Source: Diphasiastrum complanatum (Eukaryota; Streptophyta; Lycopodiopsida; Lycopodiales; Lycopodiaceae). Taken from it: DNA of 64,000 nucleotides. The notes under the pieces were generated by a model, which saw nothing but the letters and a program-made list of their open reading frames with translations, did no database searches and was not told the DNA's origin. This document shows positions 20,640 to 32,926 of this stretch, piece after piece. Made by a program: the position numbers and the translations under genes. Positions within the stretch are counted from its first letter, which is position 1; every line of letters starts with the position of its first letter. The stretch spans positions 50,794,745 to 50,858,744 of the forward strand of contig CM055105.1 of assembly GCA_029204225.1 (NCBI GenBank), in the 5' to 3' direction.

Positions 20640-21945
20640 GAAGGAGCATATAGGAAGGTGAAACCGATTTGGCTTCCAATTTGGCGGCAAAGCAGCGGGG
20701 TCCTGGCAAGCTAAAAATTGTAGGTCATTATTTTTCACTTTTGACATCACTATTGGCCTCGGCATACTCTTTATAGCCTACAAGTGCATTTTTACATAAC
20801 TTAAAAATGGTCGACATCAATGAGGCAATTTTGGGGACGCAAGTAAACTTAATGGGGATTCCAACTACAACATTTGGAAGTTCAAATGGAATATCGTTGC
20901 GGACATAGGATGATCAGGCATTGCTAGCCAAGAACAAGCAAAAAGGTTGGAAGAGGATTCCAAAGAAGGGCAAGGATGATGAGGATGAGCGAGAGTCATC
21001 ATCAAAGTACAAAAAGAAGAAGAAGAACAAGTGCCACAAACATGGTCATTGGGCACACGCATGTTATAAGAAGAAAGCAGACATAAAGGCCAGAAAAGTA
21101 TACATGCTCCAACCACAAGGCTTTGTTGCAAAGGGACAGGAACATAAGGTATGCAAGCTACCCAAAGCACTCTATGGTCTCAAGCAAGCGCCACGTGCAT
21201 GGTATGGATGTATTGATCATTACTTTATCTCTCATGAGTTTATGAGAAGAAGTTCAGATCCAAATCTTTATGTTCTTATAAACAATGATAACATTGCCTT
21301 GGTGGTGCTTTATGTTGATGATATAATTATCATGGGCAATGATGAGAATCTCATTTACTCCATCAAAGCCAACTTGTGCAAGGAATTTGAGATGATAGAT
21401 TTAGATCTTATGCATTATTGTTTGGGAGTTAAAATATGGCAGAATGGCAATGACATCAAGCTTTGTCAACGCAAGTATGTTCGTGAGATTCTAGAGAGAT
21501 TCCACATGACAGAGTGCAAACCTTCCATCACTCCATCCGAAGTTAGTAAGAAGTTGTCTCATGTTGATGGTAGTGGCTATGTTGTGAGCTTGATTAGTCA
21601 ATTCATGTCATCACCTACATTGGACCATTGGAAAGCAGCGAAAAAGATCTTCTACGTGAAGAGCACACCCAACCTTGGCTTGGTTTATAGAAAGCATGAC
21701 ATTTTACCTCGATTGCAAGGTTATGTTGACATTGATTGGGCATGCAATATAGATGATAGAAAGTCAATTACAGGAAATGCTTTCAACTTTGAAAATGGCT
21801 GTTTTTCATGGTCTAGTAAGAAGTAGGACACCATTCTCTTTCACTGACAGAAGCTAGGTATAAAGCGTTAAGTTCTGCTACTCAAGAAGCTGTTTGGCTA
21901 CGTAGATTGTTGAGTGAGATTGGTATGAAGCAAATACACCCTATT
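20640..21945 (+). mobile_element. Element E copy 1: gag-RT deletion derivative
   Basis: Closely matched, in reverse, by 45594-46925. Both copies have the same 5' region (accgatttggcttccaat ...), the same start of a copia gag, and the same direct join of the gag zinc-knuckle to mid-RT. Neither has a visible LTR. Confidence 0.8.
20921..21826 (+). CDS. Gag knuckle-RT fusion frame of element E copy 1
   Basis: 301-codon frame. The N-terminal ~45 residues are Lys/Glu-rich gag tail; CHKHGHWAHACYKK is a shortened zinc knuckle that lacks the second Cys. It runs directly into the RT middle ([31 protein letters not shown]), keeps YVDD (21311-21322), then the connection (LMHYCLGVKIW, LERFHMTECKPS) and the first RNase H motif (YVDIDWACN, a D-A-D to D-I-D change). 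The frame stops at 21826 at SWSSKK, with RNase H sequence broken to about 21935. Protease, integrase and the RT fingers are missing, so the product could not act alone. Confidence 0.85.
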   Translation: MLAKNKQKGWKRIPKKGKDDEDERESSSKYKKKKKNKCHKHGHWAHACYKKKADIKARKVYMLQPQGFVAKGQEHKVCKLPKALYGLKQAPRAWYGCIDHYFISHEFMRRSSDPNLYVLINNDNIALVVLYVDDIIIMGNDENLIYSIKANLCKEFEMIDLDLMHYCLGVKIWQNGNDIKLCQRKYVREILERFHMTECKPSITPSEVSKKLSHVDGSGYVVSLISQFMSSPTLDHWKAAKKIFYVKSTPNLGLVYRKHDILPRLQGYVDIDWACNIDDRKSITGNAFNFENGCFSWSSKK

Positions 21946-24561
21946 TTTTCTCTTTGTACTTGTGAGTTAATGTACATATAATTGTTGAAGAGCAATTTTG
22001 TTGTGTCTTGTCTTGAAGCACTTGATGGTGTGTTGTGGTGATTGAATCGATTGGTCTTGTATCGTTTGTCAACTGATTTTTAGATTTATATACACTAAAT
22101 GTAAAATTGTCTAATGATAAATTGATGGACAGAGTAATTTTTCTACACTAAAACTATGGATGTCATAGGAGGATAAAGCTCTCGGCATCAATAGCACCAC
22201 TATTTCACTTATTGTGGCATGTTCATCTTTCCGTTTGAACTGTAATAATATTAACAACAAAGAAAAGTATCTCACTTACTGCACACTAAATCATCTTGAT
22301 TGGATGCATGTTATATACAGTTGCCGTCTGCACCACATTATTCCATTACTAGCCCAGACAAGCCTTCATAAGGATAACTTGAACAATCCATTGACACGTT
22401 ATCAATCACGCACAGAAAAAAAATACTTCAACAAATCAATACAATTTCAACAAGTACGTACGTGAACAACACACAGAGGAGATTATTTACATGTTTATTA
22501 ATCTTGTGGCGCACCCCAAGCTTTACAGTCCAATCCTCAAAACCTTGTGATTTTTGTTTGCTTTGATACAGTCGAAACTCTTACCTTTATTAAACAATAC
22601 TACACAGGGATTTTGTACACGAATACAAGAGTGTCCATAACTCTTTGGTGGCCTCCCACAACACTCATTACATGTCCCTTCTCTCACAAATCACAAAAGA
22701 ACCTGATAGAATTTTATTCGACGATTAGAATTTGACTTCATAGGCCTTCACATGCAACCAGCCCCTCTACCTCTAAACTGAAAAGTCATTGTCATCTCAC
22801 AATATATATAATCATTCATGCTGATTTCCTAGAAGAAAATATGCTATATGTATGGCATATGCACAAAATCTACTATTATGCCACTTTTTGCTGATATACG
22901 AATGTGGCTATGTTAAAAGTTAGCTATAAATTTCTATGGCAAGTTCAAACGTCACAATCGGTTCTCAAATGATAGTTATATCGAAAGATTTAAAGCTATT
23001 TTTAATTCTTTACTATTTTTAGTAATTTTGTTAAATAACAATATGCTATTTATAGTAGTGCCCATAAGTGACTCTAATGGACAATAATATGGACAGTTGC
23101 TAAGTAGTTTTATTAAAATGGCAATTTTATGCCATATGGTATGATGAAATGTATCTTATTTATATCATGATTAATAAAAAAAAACCCAGGTACTCTTAAG
23201 GTTCTGCCTTAAAGTTCAAGGGAGTGTCCTAAGGTTATGGGTCATGAAAACGAAAACACGTTTCAATGACGAGTAGTTCACAAGTTAAAATGTGTTACTA
23301 AGGAAAAGGAGCAAAATTGTCAATTCAAAATTGCCAATTTGAAGTACTATGCCGATTTTCGAATTGGAATCAATGTGATGACGATGAAAGTTTTTACCGA
23401 ATTTGGAAACCTAGTAATCAAGCAATTTGCCTTGGTTGGAATTACGGCCGATTTCCCAATGACTATTGTTGTTCGAGGTTTGAATGACAAGGTTTAAGAT
23501 GAACTCAAGTGGATTAAGACTATGGAAAACTGAAGAGCTTATACAGGCTTTTGTCATTATGAAAGGTTCTTGAAGTTGTTGGCAATCGTTGAAAGGTTGT
23601 TATGAAGCGGGTGGTTCGTGCACGGCCTTCATGTTTGGAGAGAATAAGGCAGGCAAGAGTGAAGGCATTCCTGTTTTTGGAGAGAGGAGAGTGATGAGGT
23701 TTCCTCCATCGCCGATACTCGGAAGTTCAGTATCAGCCGAGTGGGGAGATTATATTCTTCTTTTATAGTTAAGATGATCGTTGTGCCGAAAGTACTATGC
23801 TGAAAATTTGAAGAAGCTATTCATGACGACAGTGTGCTGAGCCGATGAATGCAAGAAAGAACCTGTTATGTGAATAAATCTTGGTGATTTTGCTGATCTG
23901 GAAGATTTGAAGAAAGCACATTCCCCAAATCCATACAGGACACCGATGGGGAGAAACAGCCTTCCTGTTCTGAAGCACGGCCATCATTGCTGCCTGCGTG
24001 AAGCATACCTACTGTCCCATGAAGTTACTACTCTCTCTCTCTCTGCGTGAGAAATCTGACTCTGAAGGGTCTCCAGCGCTGCCTTGCTACTGGTGAATGC
24101 ATTTTATTCCAAAGTCCTCTTGGTTCTAATCATCCAAGGTGCGCTCAGCCAGCGACTGAAGTGATTGGTAATGCAGATTTGTGTGTCCAAACTTTGCTGA
24201 CAGATTAACAACGTTCTGAAAAAGTAAAAGCTGAAGGAAAAGTGAAGATATTAAAGAACCGGTTACCTGCTGAAAAGAGACCCTTAACCTGTGGACAGTC
24301 CCTTGAAACTTAAGTCAGAGCAAAAGCACTGAGGTAATTTTCATTGTTTATCTCTGTTTTTACTAAATGTCTTAATTCACTTCATGATAGATATAGAAAA
24401 TGAGTAAATGTTATTATGTGTATTATTGAAATGGCTATGAATAGAGTAATATATATATATATATAGAAACATTTATTTATCATGACTGTTTAACACAGTT
24501 AAATATGACTATATGCTTTATGGTCTGCAGTAAAACTCATATTTTTAGAGTCTGTAATAAT

Positions 24562-24755
24562 TTACAGATTTATAGTCTGTAGTAAGTAGTACAGTCAATA
24601 AAGGAAAATGTTAGATTTTGTTTCAATAACAAAATATTCTATATGTTTAACATATTATTACAGATTTATAGTCTGCAGTAAATAGTACAGTCAATAAAGG
24701 AAAATGTTAGATTTTGTTTCAATAACAAAATATTCTATATGCTTAACATAGAATT
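24562..24755. repeat. Tandem duplication of a ~97 bp unit
   Basis: ttacagatttatagtctg starts at 24562 and again at 24659. The two units differ by only a few transitions and share 'cagtcaataaaggaaaatg'. Confidence 0.85.
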
Positions 24756-24785
24756 GAGAACCTTGAGCGGTTCACCATGGTTCTC

Positions 24786-24801
24786 AGAACCGTACGGTTC
24801 T
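24786..24801. other. Perfect 16-bp palindrome in a GGTTC-rich patch
   Basis: AGAACCGTACGGTTCT reads the same on both strands. It lies within 24755-24840, where ggttc/gaacc occurs several times in both orientations, giving alternative hairpins. Function unknown. Confidence 0.8.
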
Positions 24802-25059
24802 CAGACATTTTAAGGGTGAACCGTGGTGAACCTTACAATCGTTAATTAATTAATTATTTATTTTTAAAAGTTCCCACACACCAAAACAACCTAAAAAAAT
24901 GCCAAAAAAAGACCAAAATAAGCCAAAAAAACTAGAATTAAATAGGGAGTTTATTTATTTCTTTGGGGAGGACCATAGCATTTAATTAATTAATCAATCA
25001 GTGGCATTTTTTATCTTTTAGCTCGAGGCCTTGCCCAGCCTAGTCAAAGTCTATATCAC

Positions 25060-26110
25060 ACTCTTGTTTTGCTTGTGGATAAAAAAGACAGTACAAATCG
25101 TCTTTGTAATGATTATGGTGCTCTTAGTCGTCTTACTATTTGAAATAAATGTCCTATTCCCGACATTTATGACCTATTTGACCACCTGGATACAGCTTCT
25201 ATCTTTCTAAAGTTGATCTTTGTAGAGGTTATCATTAGATTTGTATTCACCTAGGTGACATGTAGAAAATTGATTTTTGTACATTTTTGGTTATAAGAAT
25301 TTTGTGTTTTAGCTTTTGACATTTTTATTGGGCATGCTACTTTCCAAAACATCATGAGTAAAATCTTTTGATTTCTCATTGATGTTTGCATGCTACTTTA
25401 TTTTGATAAATTCTAGTTTTTAGTCACAACTGTTAGTCTCATATTCTTCATTTATCCTTGGTTTTTGAACTCTTATGATCACACTTGCTTTATGCCAAAC
25501 AATCCAAGTCTTCTTTTTGTTTCTAAAAACAAATGTCTTTTAGATCTAGGAATTGCTTATCAATTTTTTGGTTTTTTGGTTTTTGCTCGATTTATATGTG
25601 TGAAACGTTCCAAATTTGCTGCCACCACGTCCATGAGGTTCAAATGTTTCTCAATCTTGCTACACATTTACATAAGTCTATTCTTGACATGTGTTGTTAT
25701 AAAAGAAATCTATTTTTCATTGAACAATTATTTATCAAGAGTCATTCAATAATGTGCTGTGTTAGCTCTATCAAATTTTGATCATAAGTAATTTGTTGAG
25801 ATTGACACTAGTGTTGTTGGTGTTGGTGCTATTCTTTGTCACCCTGTTGGGGTATCATTTATGTTTTTATGAAACATGCTATTCTATGCATGAAACAAAA
25901 TTGCTTGCTCTTGTCTATGCTTTGAAAAAATGGCACCATTGCTTTAGACATGTCTCTTTCGACCTTCATCTTAATCAACGGTCTCTTCAATAATTGCATT
26001 TTCAGAAGACACTTAGGGATTGATAGTTTGTTGGATGTAGTTTTAGTAAACATTTCATTATGATCTTCATTATCGTTGTGGAAAAAATAATGCCGATGCA
26101 TATGACATTC
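25060..26110 (+). pseudogene. Ty3/gypsy reverse transcriptase and RNase H relic
   Basis: Fragmented, but the order is diagnostic. Near 25075-25220 the plus strand reads LVLLVDKKDSTNRLCNDYGA and PIPDIYDLFDHLDTASIF, matching gypsy 'VRKKDG..R.C.DYR.LN' and 'P.P.ID.L.D.L'. ATFQNIMSKI follows near 25340; the YLDD box region reads LLYFDKF. RNase H reads EIDTSVVGVGAIL (about 25800) and ETKLLALVYALKKWHHCFRH (25890-25960). Many stops; old. The repeated field downstream begins right after it. Confidence 0.75.
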
Positions 26111-28303
26111 TACTTTCTCTTTCAATATCATATTCGTGACTAAGAATAGTTTCTAACAAAACATCTTTCACCAATATTTAGATCCTTTGCAATGCACATC
26201 GTAGTAAGGAATTATGACATAAATTGCCATGCAAGATTAATAAGTCAAATTTTTTTTGCGAATGAAATTTGAGGATGGACAAAAAATCCACACTACAATT
26301 TTGATGTTAGTGAGCATAAATTTTCTACTAAGTATTGGAACTACTTTTTTTAACATTGTTCTTGATTATTCTCTAAGAGATGGTGAATATATTTCTCAAA
26401 CAAGCTCGACCTATGTATGTCATGCAATATTCATATAGTTCTCAAACAAGCAAGACCTATCCATGTCATACTATATTTGCAATTGTACTTGGTATTGGGG
26501 TAGTCTACTCGATTCCATGCCTTATTACATTATCATCAAGTTAACACATTCTAATAAATAAAAAAATAACTTTTCTTATAACATACATATACATAAGCAA
26601 AAATGATGTGTCCGTTGCTTTGTGAATTGAAAGACAAAGAATCAAGAGGCTTCCTCAAGTACCAAGTTTGAAAATTCTATAGCTAAGTACATGAGCAAGT
26701 AAGCTTGTTTGTTAGAAAAACATTCTGGCAACTCGTGTGAATTGAATGTAATTCTGGCTACTTTGTCCTACATTGAGTATGACATTTTTGGTTGGGTAGC
26801 ATGTTTAAGACATTATTTTGTGCATTCATCACATACAAGGAAGTGGTAGTGACTACAACAATAATACTTCTATATATCTATGTACATAATGTAGTAAGGC
26901 ATAACACAATTAGGGTATATGATGTGGATAGAAAATCTAAAAGATGCAATTGGATTTTATATTTTGAGATTATACGTTTCTTTTAGATATCATATTTGTG
27001 AGCAAGAATAGTTTCTAACCAAAAAATCTTTTAACAATTTTGAAATTCTTTGCAATGCACATCATTTAGTGACACATTGTAACCTAAATTGTTATGGAAG
27101 ATTTATAAGTAAAATTTTCTTTGTGACCGATGTTTGAGGATGGAAAAAGATCTACAATAAAATTATAATGTTAGTGAGTAAACGTCCTCTACTAACTATT
27201 GGATCTACTTATTTTTTAGTAAATCTCTATTGATTATTATCTTTTGAATACTAGATGTATTTCTCAAACAAGTTAGACCTATCCATGTCATGCTATATTC
27301 TACAATTGAACTTGGTACTGGGATAGTCTACTCGATTCCATGACTTACATTATCAGCAAGCTAACATTAACATTCTAATAGGTAAATACAAAACATCATC
27401 ATTTGGAAATGATCTTAATAAATTCCAATTTGATCATATTTTCTAATGTTTGTTATAACATTCACCTAAAGATGAAAGATGTTTTGGTTGCTTCGTGAAT
27501 TGCAAGACAAAGAATCAAGAGGCTAACTCAAGTACCAAGTTTGATAATTGTATTGCAAAGTGCATGAGCAAGTGAAGCTTGTTTGCTACAGAAACATTCT
27601 AGTGCGTCCACTAAATTCAATCTAATTTTTGGCTGACACTCATGTGTGGAAAAAGTACAGAAAGGACCAAGAGTGGATCCTAATCTGATCCTCAAGAGAA
27701 ATTGGTTGTCAGATTACTTGATCTATAGAGCATGTAGTAAGGCATAACATAATTAGGGTATACCATGTTGAAAAACAATCTAAAACATGGAACATGCTTT
27801 TATATTCTAATGTTCTAATTTTTCATTTGATATCATTTCTGTGAGCAACAATACTTTCTAACAAAAAATTTATTAACAATATCTAAATCCTTTGCAATGC
27901 ACATCATTTAGAGAGGCATTGTAATCTAAATTGTCATGCAAGATTTATATGTAAAATTGTCTTTGTAAACTATGTTTGAGGATGAAAAACAATCCAAAAT
28001 ACAATTTTAAATGCTAGTGAGTAAAAATTCTCTATTAACTACTGGATCTACTTACTTTTGAAAAAATTGTTATTTATTATTCTCTTTTGAATACTAGATA
28101 TATTCTCAAACAAGCAAGACCTATCCATGTCATACGGTATTTGCAATTGAACTTGGTATTGGGGTAGTCTACTCGATTCCATGCCTTATTACATTATCAT
28201 CAAGTTTACACATTGTAATAAATAAAAAAAGGACCTTTTTTATAACATACATATACATAAGCACAAATGATGTGTCCGTTGCTTCGTGAATTGAATGACA
28301 AAG

Positions 28304-28991
28304 TGTGAAAGTACAGTACTTTGGGGACCAAAAATGGATCTTAAAAGATCCACAAGTGTTATTATGTGTCTGCTTACCAATCTATCAAAAAACTAGTTAC
28401 CAAAAACTTGATCTAGATTGGCAGGTTTACAAACAACAAGCATTGATAATGAAAATACAAATCATTGACACAAATCCGAGTTGGCACATGTGTACCACAG
28501 GCTGTAGTACGGCCTACATGCTGAGTTTGAAGTGTTCAAAGTGTTGGCTTCATATTGATCATAAAAAACCAATGTACATGAGAGTAGAAACTCAAGTCAC
28601 CAATGTCTCACAAAATTATTCTATCTTCTCACTATGGAGAGAGGAAATATATAGAAAATTCGACTTCCTACTTGAAGTTAGGTGGATTTCCAGCATGTAA
28701 TAAGGAAGTTAACTCACTCTCCTTGCCCTAAAATGAAACCCTAGTCTAGATCCTATAGTTAAGCTTGGTAGATAGCTAGTTGGTCAATTTTTCACCTTAA
28801 ACTTAGGTGTAGGTCCTATAAAATAGGGATGACCACAAAATAGACATGACCAGCTCTCTTGACTTGACCTAACCTACATTAGGAGTGGGTTGCCACGTGG
28901 CATCTTGGTCTTCCATGTGTGGAACCCAATTATACACAATATTTATAAAGTTCTACATGGCTAGATTTGCCAAAATAGGCTACTTTTCACA
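28304..28991 (-). repeat. 3' LTR of element F1
   Basis: 688 bp, TGTGAAAAGTAGCC to TACTTTCACA on the minus strand, next to a polypurine tract (plus ctcctcctc, 28992-29000). Carries a hairpin around 28494-28512 (gtaccacaggctgtagtac) and a cacatgtgt motif. Confidence 0.9.
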
Positions 28992-29151
28992 CTCCTCCTC
29001 AAATCTAGCCTTGGAAACAATAAATGTATCCATACAATTCTAAGACCTGATCTTAACATCAGAAATGAATCATTTTCTGGTTTAGAAGATGACTAATGAG
29101 CCTCTAAAGATGATGACATGATCTATCACCATATACACGATAGAGCTTCTT

Positions 29152-30075
29152 TTATCTTGATCTCCTCCAACATGAATTGAAGAGTCTTGATTCTTTCTTG
29201 CACCTTTGCACTTGATTTCTTCTATGTTGAGTGAAGATGCATGAACTTGAAACTTGCTCCTCCTTGATCTTGATGCTTCTCTTTGAAGGAAATCTGATGT
29301 CTCGGTGTCTTTTGATGTACTTGCTACTATTACCAAGATTTATCATGCTAACATGACTAGTCCACAAACCATCAAAAGTAAGCATGATTTTCCTAATCTT
29401 GTAATTAAAAGTGATCTTGAATTTCATGAGGCTACGTACTTGCTTATGGTTATCCTCAAGATCTCCATCACTTTGTTGCTCCTCCTCCTCAATCCTTGCA
29501 AGATCATTGACACCAAGGTTGTTGATCTCACTTTCATTCACACAAGATACTAGATGGATCCAAGCATCTCTTGTATAAACATCTAAGAATGTTTCATGCA
29601 TCTTATCATCACTACTTGGTACATGAGAAAAAGAGTGTACATTTAAATGAATGATTTCCTCTTTTGTCATAGCAATTTTATCATCCAACCTAAACAAACT
29701 ACCTTGTTTAACACCATTTGCTATGCAAATACCATTCTTCATGATGGAACAAACTCCATGCTTGAAGTGGACATCTAAACCATCATCCATTAGTTGTCCA
29801 ACACTAAGCAAGCTCTTGGTAATTAATGGTACAAAAAGGACATTGTCTAGATCCATCCTTTTGCTAGATCCTAGACTTAATGAGATGGTACCAATACCAT
29901 CTATCTTACATTCTTGATCATTTTCTAAAGAAAAAAAATTATTAGCACCATTGAAAGAGTGTATTGTTGAGAATGTGTCCTTTTGAAAAGTCATGTGGGA
30001 GCTAGACCCACTATCAATCCACCAAGTGTCCTTTGAGTTGCTTTTGCTTGTTCGAGTGGATGTAGATGCCATCAA
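29152..30075 (-). CDS. Protease-module frame of element F1
   Basis: 307-codon frame starting MMASTSTRTSKSN. Copia-type aspartic protease core TWWIDSGSSSHMTF at about residues 17-30, then GIGTISLSLGSSKRMDLDNV and LLSVGQLMDDGLDV. Residues about 150-210 match F3 (NVHSFSHVPSSDDKMHETFL, INNLGVNDLARIEEE). At residue ~210 the sequence jumps from DLED to KQVRSLMKFKITFNYKIRKI, whereas F3 has about 165 more residues there, so F1 carries an in-frame internal deletion. The CCHC knuckle lies upstream near 30165-30200. No integrase or RT. Role unknown beyond the protease. Confidence 0.8.
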   Translation of the reverse strand: MMASTSTRTSKSNSKDTWWIDSGSSSHMTFQKDTFSTIHSFNGANNFFSLENDQECKIDGIGTISLSLGSSKRMDLDNVLFVPLITKSLLSVGQLMDDGLDVHFKHGVCSIMKNGICIANGVKQGSLFRLDDKIAMTKEEIIHLNVHSFSHVPSSDDKMHETFLDVYTRDAWIHLVSCVNESEINNLGVNDLARIEEEEQQSDGDLEDNHKQVRSLMKFKITFNYKIRKIMLTFDGLWTSHVSMINLGNSSKYIKRHRDIRFPSKRSIKIKEEQVSSSCIFTQHRRNQVQRCKKESRLFNSCWRRSR

Positions 30076-30236
30076 AGATGAGATATCCTCATCTCCATCC
30101 TCTTAATATGCAAGGTTCCCTTGTTTGTCCTCCTCCTGTTTTTCTCTTAGCCTCTTGTAGCATTCGGATGCATAATCCCCCTTCTTTCCACAAAAGAAAC
30201 ATTTTTGCTTTGACTTGTTCTTTGAGCAGTACAAAG

Positions 30237-30552
30237 TGTGAAAGTACAGTACATTGGGGACCAAAAATATATCTTAAAAGATCCACTAGAGTTATTAAAG
30301 TGTTGGCTTCATATGGATCACCAAAAACAAATGTACATGAGAGTAGAAATTTTCACGTTAAACTTAGGTGTAGGTCCTATAAAATAGGGATGACAAACAA
30401 ATAGACATGACCAACTCTCTTGACTTGACCTAACCTACATTAGGAGTGGGTTGCCATGTGGAATCTTGGTCTTCCATGTTAGGAACCCAATTATACACAA
30501 TATTTACAAAGTTCTACATGGCTAGATTTGCCAAGTTAGGCTATTTTCCACA
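30237..30552 (-). repeat. 5' LTR of element F1 (internally deleted)
   Basis: 316 bp. Begins tgtgaaagtacagtac and ends ttttccaca, sharing both termini with the 688-bp LTR but missing internal blocks. Confidence 0.85.
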
Positions 30553-32926
30553 CAAAGAATCAAGAGGCTACTTCAAGTACCAAGTTTGAAAATTCTGTGG
30601 CTAAGTACATGAGCAAGTAAGCTTGTTTGTTAGAGAACCATTCGGGCAACTCGTGTGAATTGAATGTAATTTTGGCCGACTTTGTCCTACATTGTAGTAT
30701 GACATTTTTGGTTGGGTAGCAAGCTTAAGACATTATTTTGTGTATTCATCACGTACAAGGAAGTTGTAGTGACTACAACAATAATACTTCTATATACCTA
30801 TGTACAACATGTAGTAAGGCATAACACAATTAGGGTGTATGATGTGGATAGAAAATCTAAAAGATGCAATTGATTTTTGAGCTTATACGTTTTTTTTAGA
30901 TATCATATTTGTGAGCAAGAATAGTTTCTAACAAAAAAATCTTTTAACAATTTTGAAATTCTTTGCAATGCACATCATTTAGTGACGCATTGTAACCTAA
31001 ATTGTTATGGAAGACTTATAAGTAAAATTTTCTTTGTGACCAATGTTCGAGGATGGAAAAAGATCCACAATAAAATTATAATGCTAGTGAGTAAGTTCTT
31101 TACTAACTATTGGATCTACTTATTTTTTAGTAAATCTCTATTGATTATTATCTTCTGAATACTAGATATATTTCTCAAACATGTTTGACCTATCCATGTC
31201 ATGCTATATTCTACAATTGAACTTGGTGCTGGGATAGTCTACTCGATTCCATGACTTACATTATCAACAAGCTAACATTAACATTGTAATAGGTAAATAA
31301 ATAGAAAACATTGTCATTTGGGAAAGGATTGAATATATTCCAATTTCATCATATTTTCTAATGTTTGTTATAAGATTCACCGAAAGAGGAAAGATGTTTT
31401 GGTTGCTTTGTGAATTGCAAGACAAAGAATCAAGAGGCTACCTCAAGTACCAAGTTTGAAAATTGTAGTGCAAGTGAAGCTTGTTTGCTACATTAACATT
31501 CTAGTGCGTCGACTAAATTTAATCTATTTCTCGGCTGACACTCACATGATACGTAGAACGTTTTTGGTTTGGATAGCCAATTTAAACCAATATTCACATA
31601 CAAGGAAGCGGTAGTAACTGCAACGATAATACTTCTATTCCTTTGTAGAGCATGTAATATGGCATAACATAATCAGCGTACATATGTTGAAAAACCATCT
31701 TATTATACACAATATTTACAAAGTTCTACATGGCTAGATTTGCCAAGTTAGGCTATTTTCCACACAAAGAATCAAGAGGCTACTTCAAGTACCAAGTTTG
31801 AAAATTTTGTGGCTATGAACATGAGCAAGTAAGCTTGTTTGTTAGAGAAACATTCGGGCAACTCGTGTGAATTGAATGTAATTTTGGCCGACTTTGTCCT
31901 ACATTGTGGTATGACATTTTTGGTTGGGTAGCAAGCTTAAGACATTATTTTGTGTATTCATCACATACAAGGAAGTTGTAGTGACTACAACAATAATACT
32001 TCTATATACCTATGTACAACATGTAGTACGACATAGCACAATTAGGGTGTATGATGTGGATAGAAAATCTAAAAGATGCAATTGATTTTTGAGCGTATAC
32101 GTTTTTTTTATATATCATATTTATGAGCAAGAATAGTTTCTAACAAAAAAATCTTTTAACAATTTTGAAATTCTTTGCAATGCACATCATTTAGTGACGC
32201 ATTGTAACCTAAATTGTTATGGAAGACTTATAAGTAAAATTTTCTTTGTGACCAATGTTCGAGGATGGAAAAAGATCCACAATAAAATTATAATGTTAGT
32301 GAGTAAACGTTCTCTACTAACTATTGGATCTACTTATTTTTTAGTAAATCTCTATTGATTATTATCTTTTGAATACTAGATATATTTCTCAAAAAAGTTT
32401 GACCTATCCATGTCATGCTATATTCTACAATTGAACTTGGTGCTGAGATAGTCTACTCGATTTCGTGACTTACATTATTAGCAAGCTAACATTAACATTC
32501 TAATAGGTAAATAGAAAACATCGTTATTTGGAAAAGAATTGAATATATTCCAATTTGATCATATTTTCTAATGTTTGTTATAAGATTCACCTAAAGACGA
32601 AAGATGTTTTGGTTGCTTTGTGAATTGCAAGACAAAGAATCAAGAGGCTACCTCAAGTACCAAGTTTAAAAATTGTATTGCAAAGAGCATGAGCAAGTGA
32701 AGCTTGTTTGCTACATTAACATTCTAGTGCGTCGACTAAATTTAATCTATTTCTTGGCTGACACTCACGTACATGATACGTAGAACGTTTTTGGTTCGGA
32801 TAGCCAATTTAAACCAATATTCACATACAAGGAAGCGGTAGTAACTGCAACAATAATACTTCTATTCCTTTGTAGAGCATGTAATATGGCATAACATAAT
32901 CAGCGTACATATGTTGAAAAACCATC
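30491..32926. repeat. ~1.21 kb tandem segmental duplication
   Basis: 30491-31700 and 31703-32926 are near-identical over their length. Each starts inside the F1 LTR (ttatacacaatatttac), crosses the LTR/host junction at cacacaaagaatc, and runs to gttgaaaaaccatct. The duplicated junction shows that it happened after F1 inserted. Confidence 0.9.

Larger units (their letters stand above)
21946..25059. other. Long stretch without a supported gene
   Basis: AT-rich spacer. Small open frames (22214-22465, 22547-22735) show no motif. At 23330-23600 the plus strand reads coding-like (FALVGITADFPMTIVVRG) with several stops, perhaps an old gag, but too weak to call. Simple repeats are (CT)n at 24029-24044 and (AT)n near 24449-24464. 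Two tandem ~97-bp copies and a palindrome are listed separately. Confidence 0.5.
28304..30552 (-). mobile_element. Element F1: non-autonomous LTR element with CAAAG target duplication
   Basis: LTRs 28304-28991 (complete, 688 bp) and 30237-30552 (internally deleted) are in minus orientation. The flanks are CAAAG at 28299-28303 and again at 30553-30557. Joining the flanks restores the repeat landmark gacaaagaatcaagagg seen elsewhere, which confirms both ends. The interior holds a knuckle remnant, protease and the C-terminal part of an unknown module, but no primer-binding site, integrase or RT. Confidence 0.92.

Noticed and set aside
20298-20714. 138-codon plus frame
   Set aside because: No known motif; its 3' end lies in the element E repeat.
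22214-22735. Two short plus-strand frames
   Set aside because: 60-83 codons, no motif, no neighbouring coding sequence.
23330-23600. Possible old gag (FALVGITADFPMTIVVRG)
   Set aside because: Too short and stop-ridden to assign.
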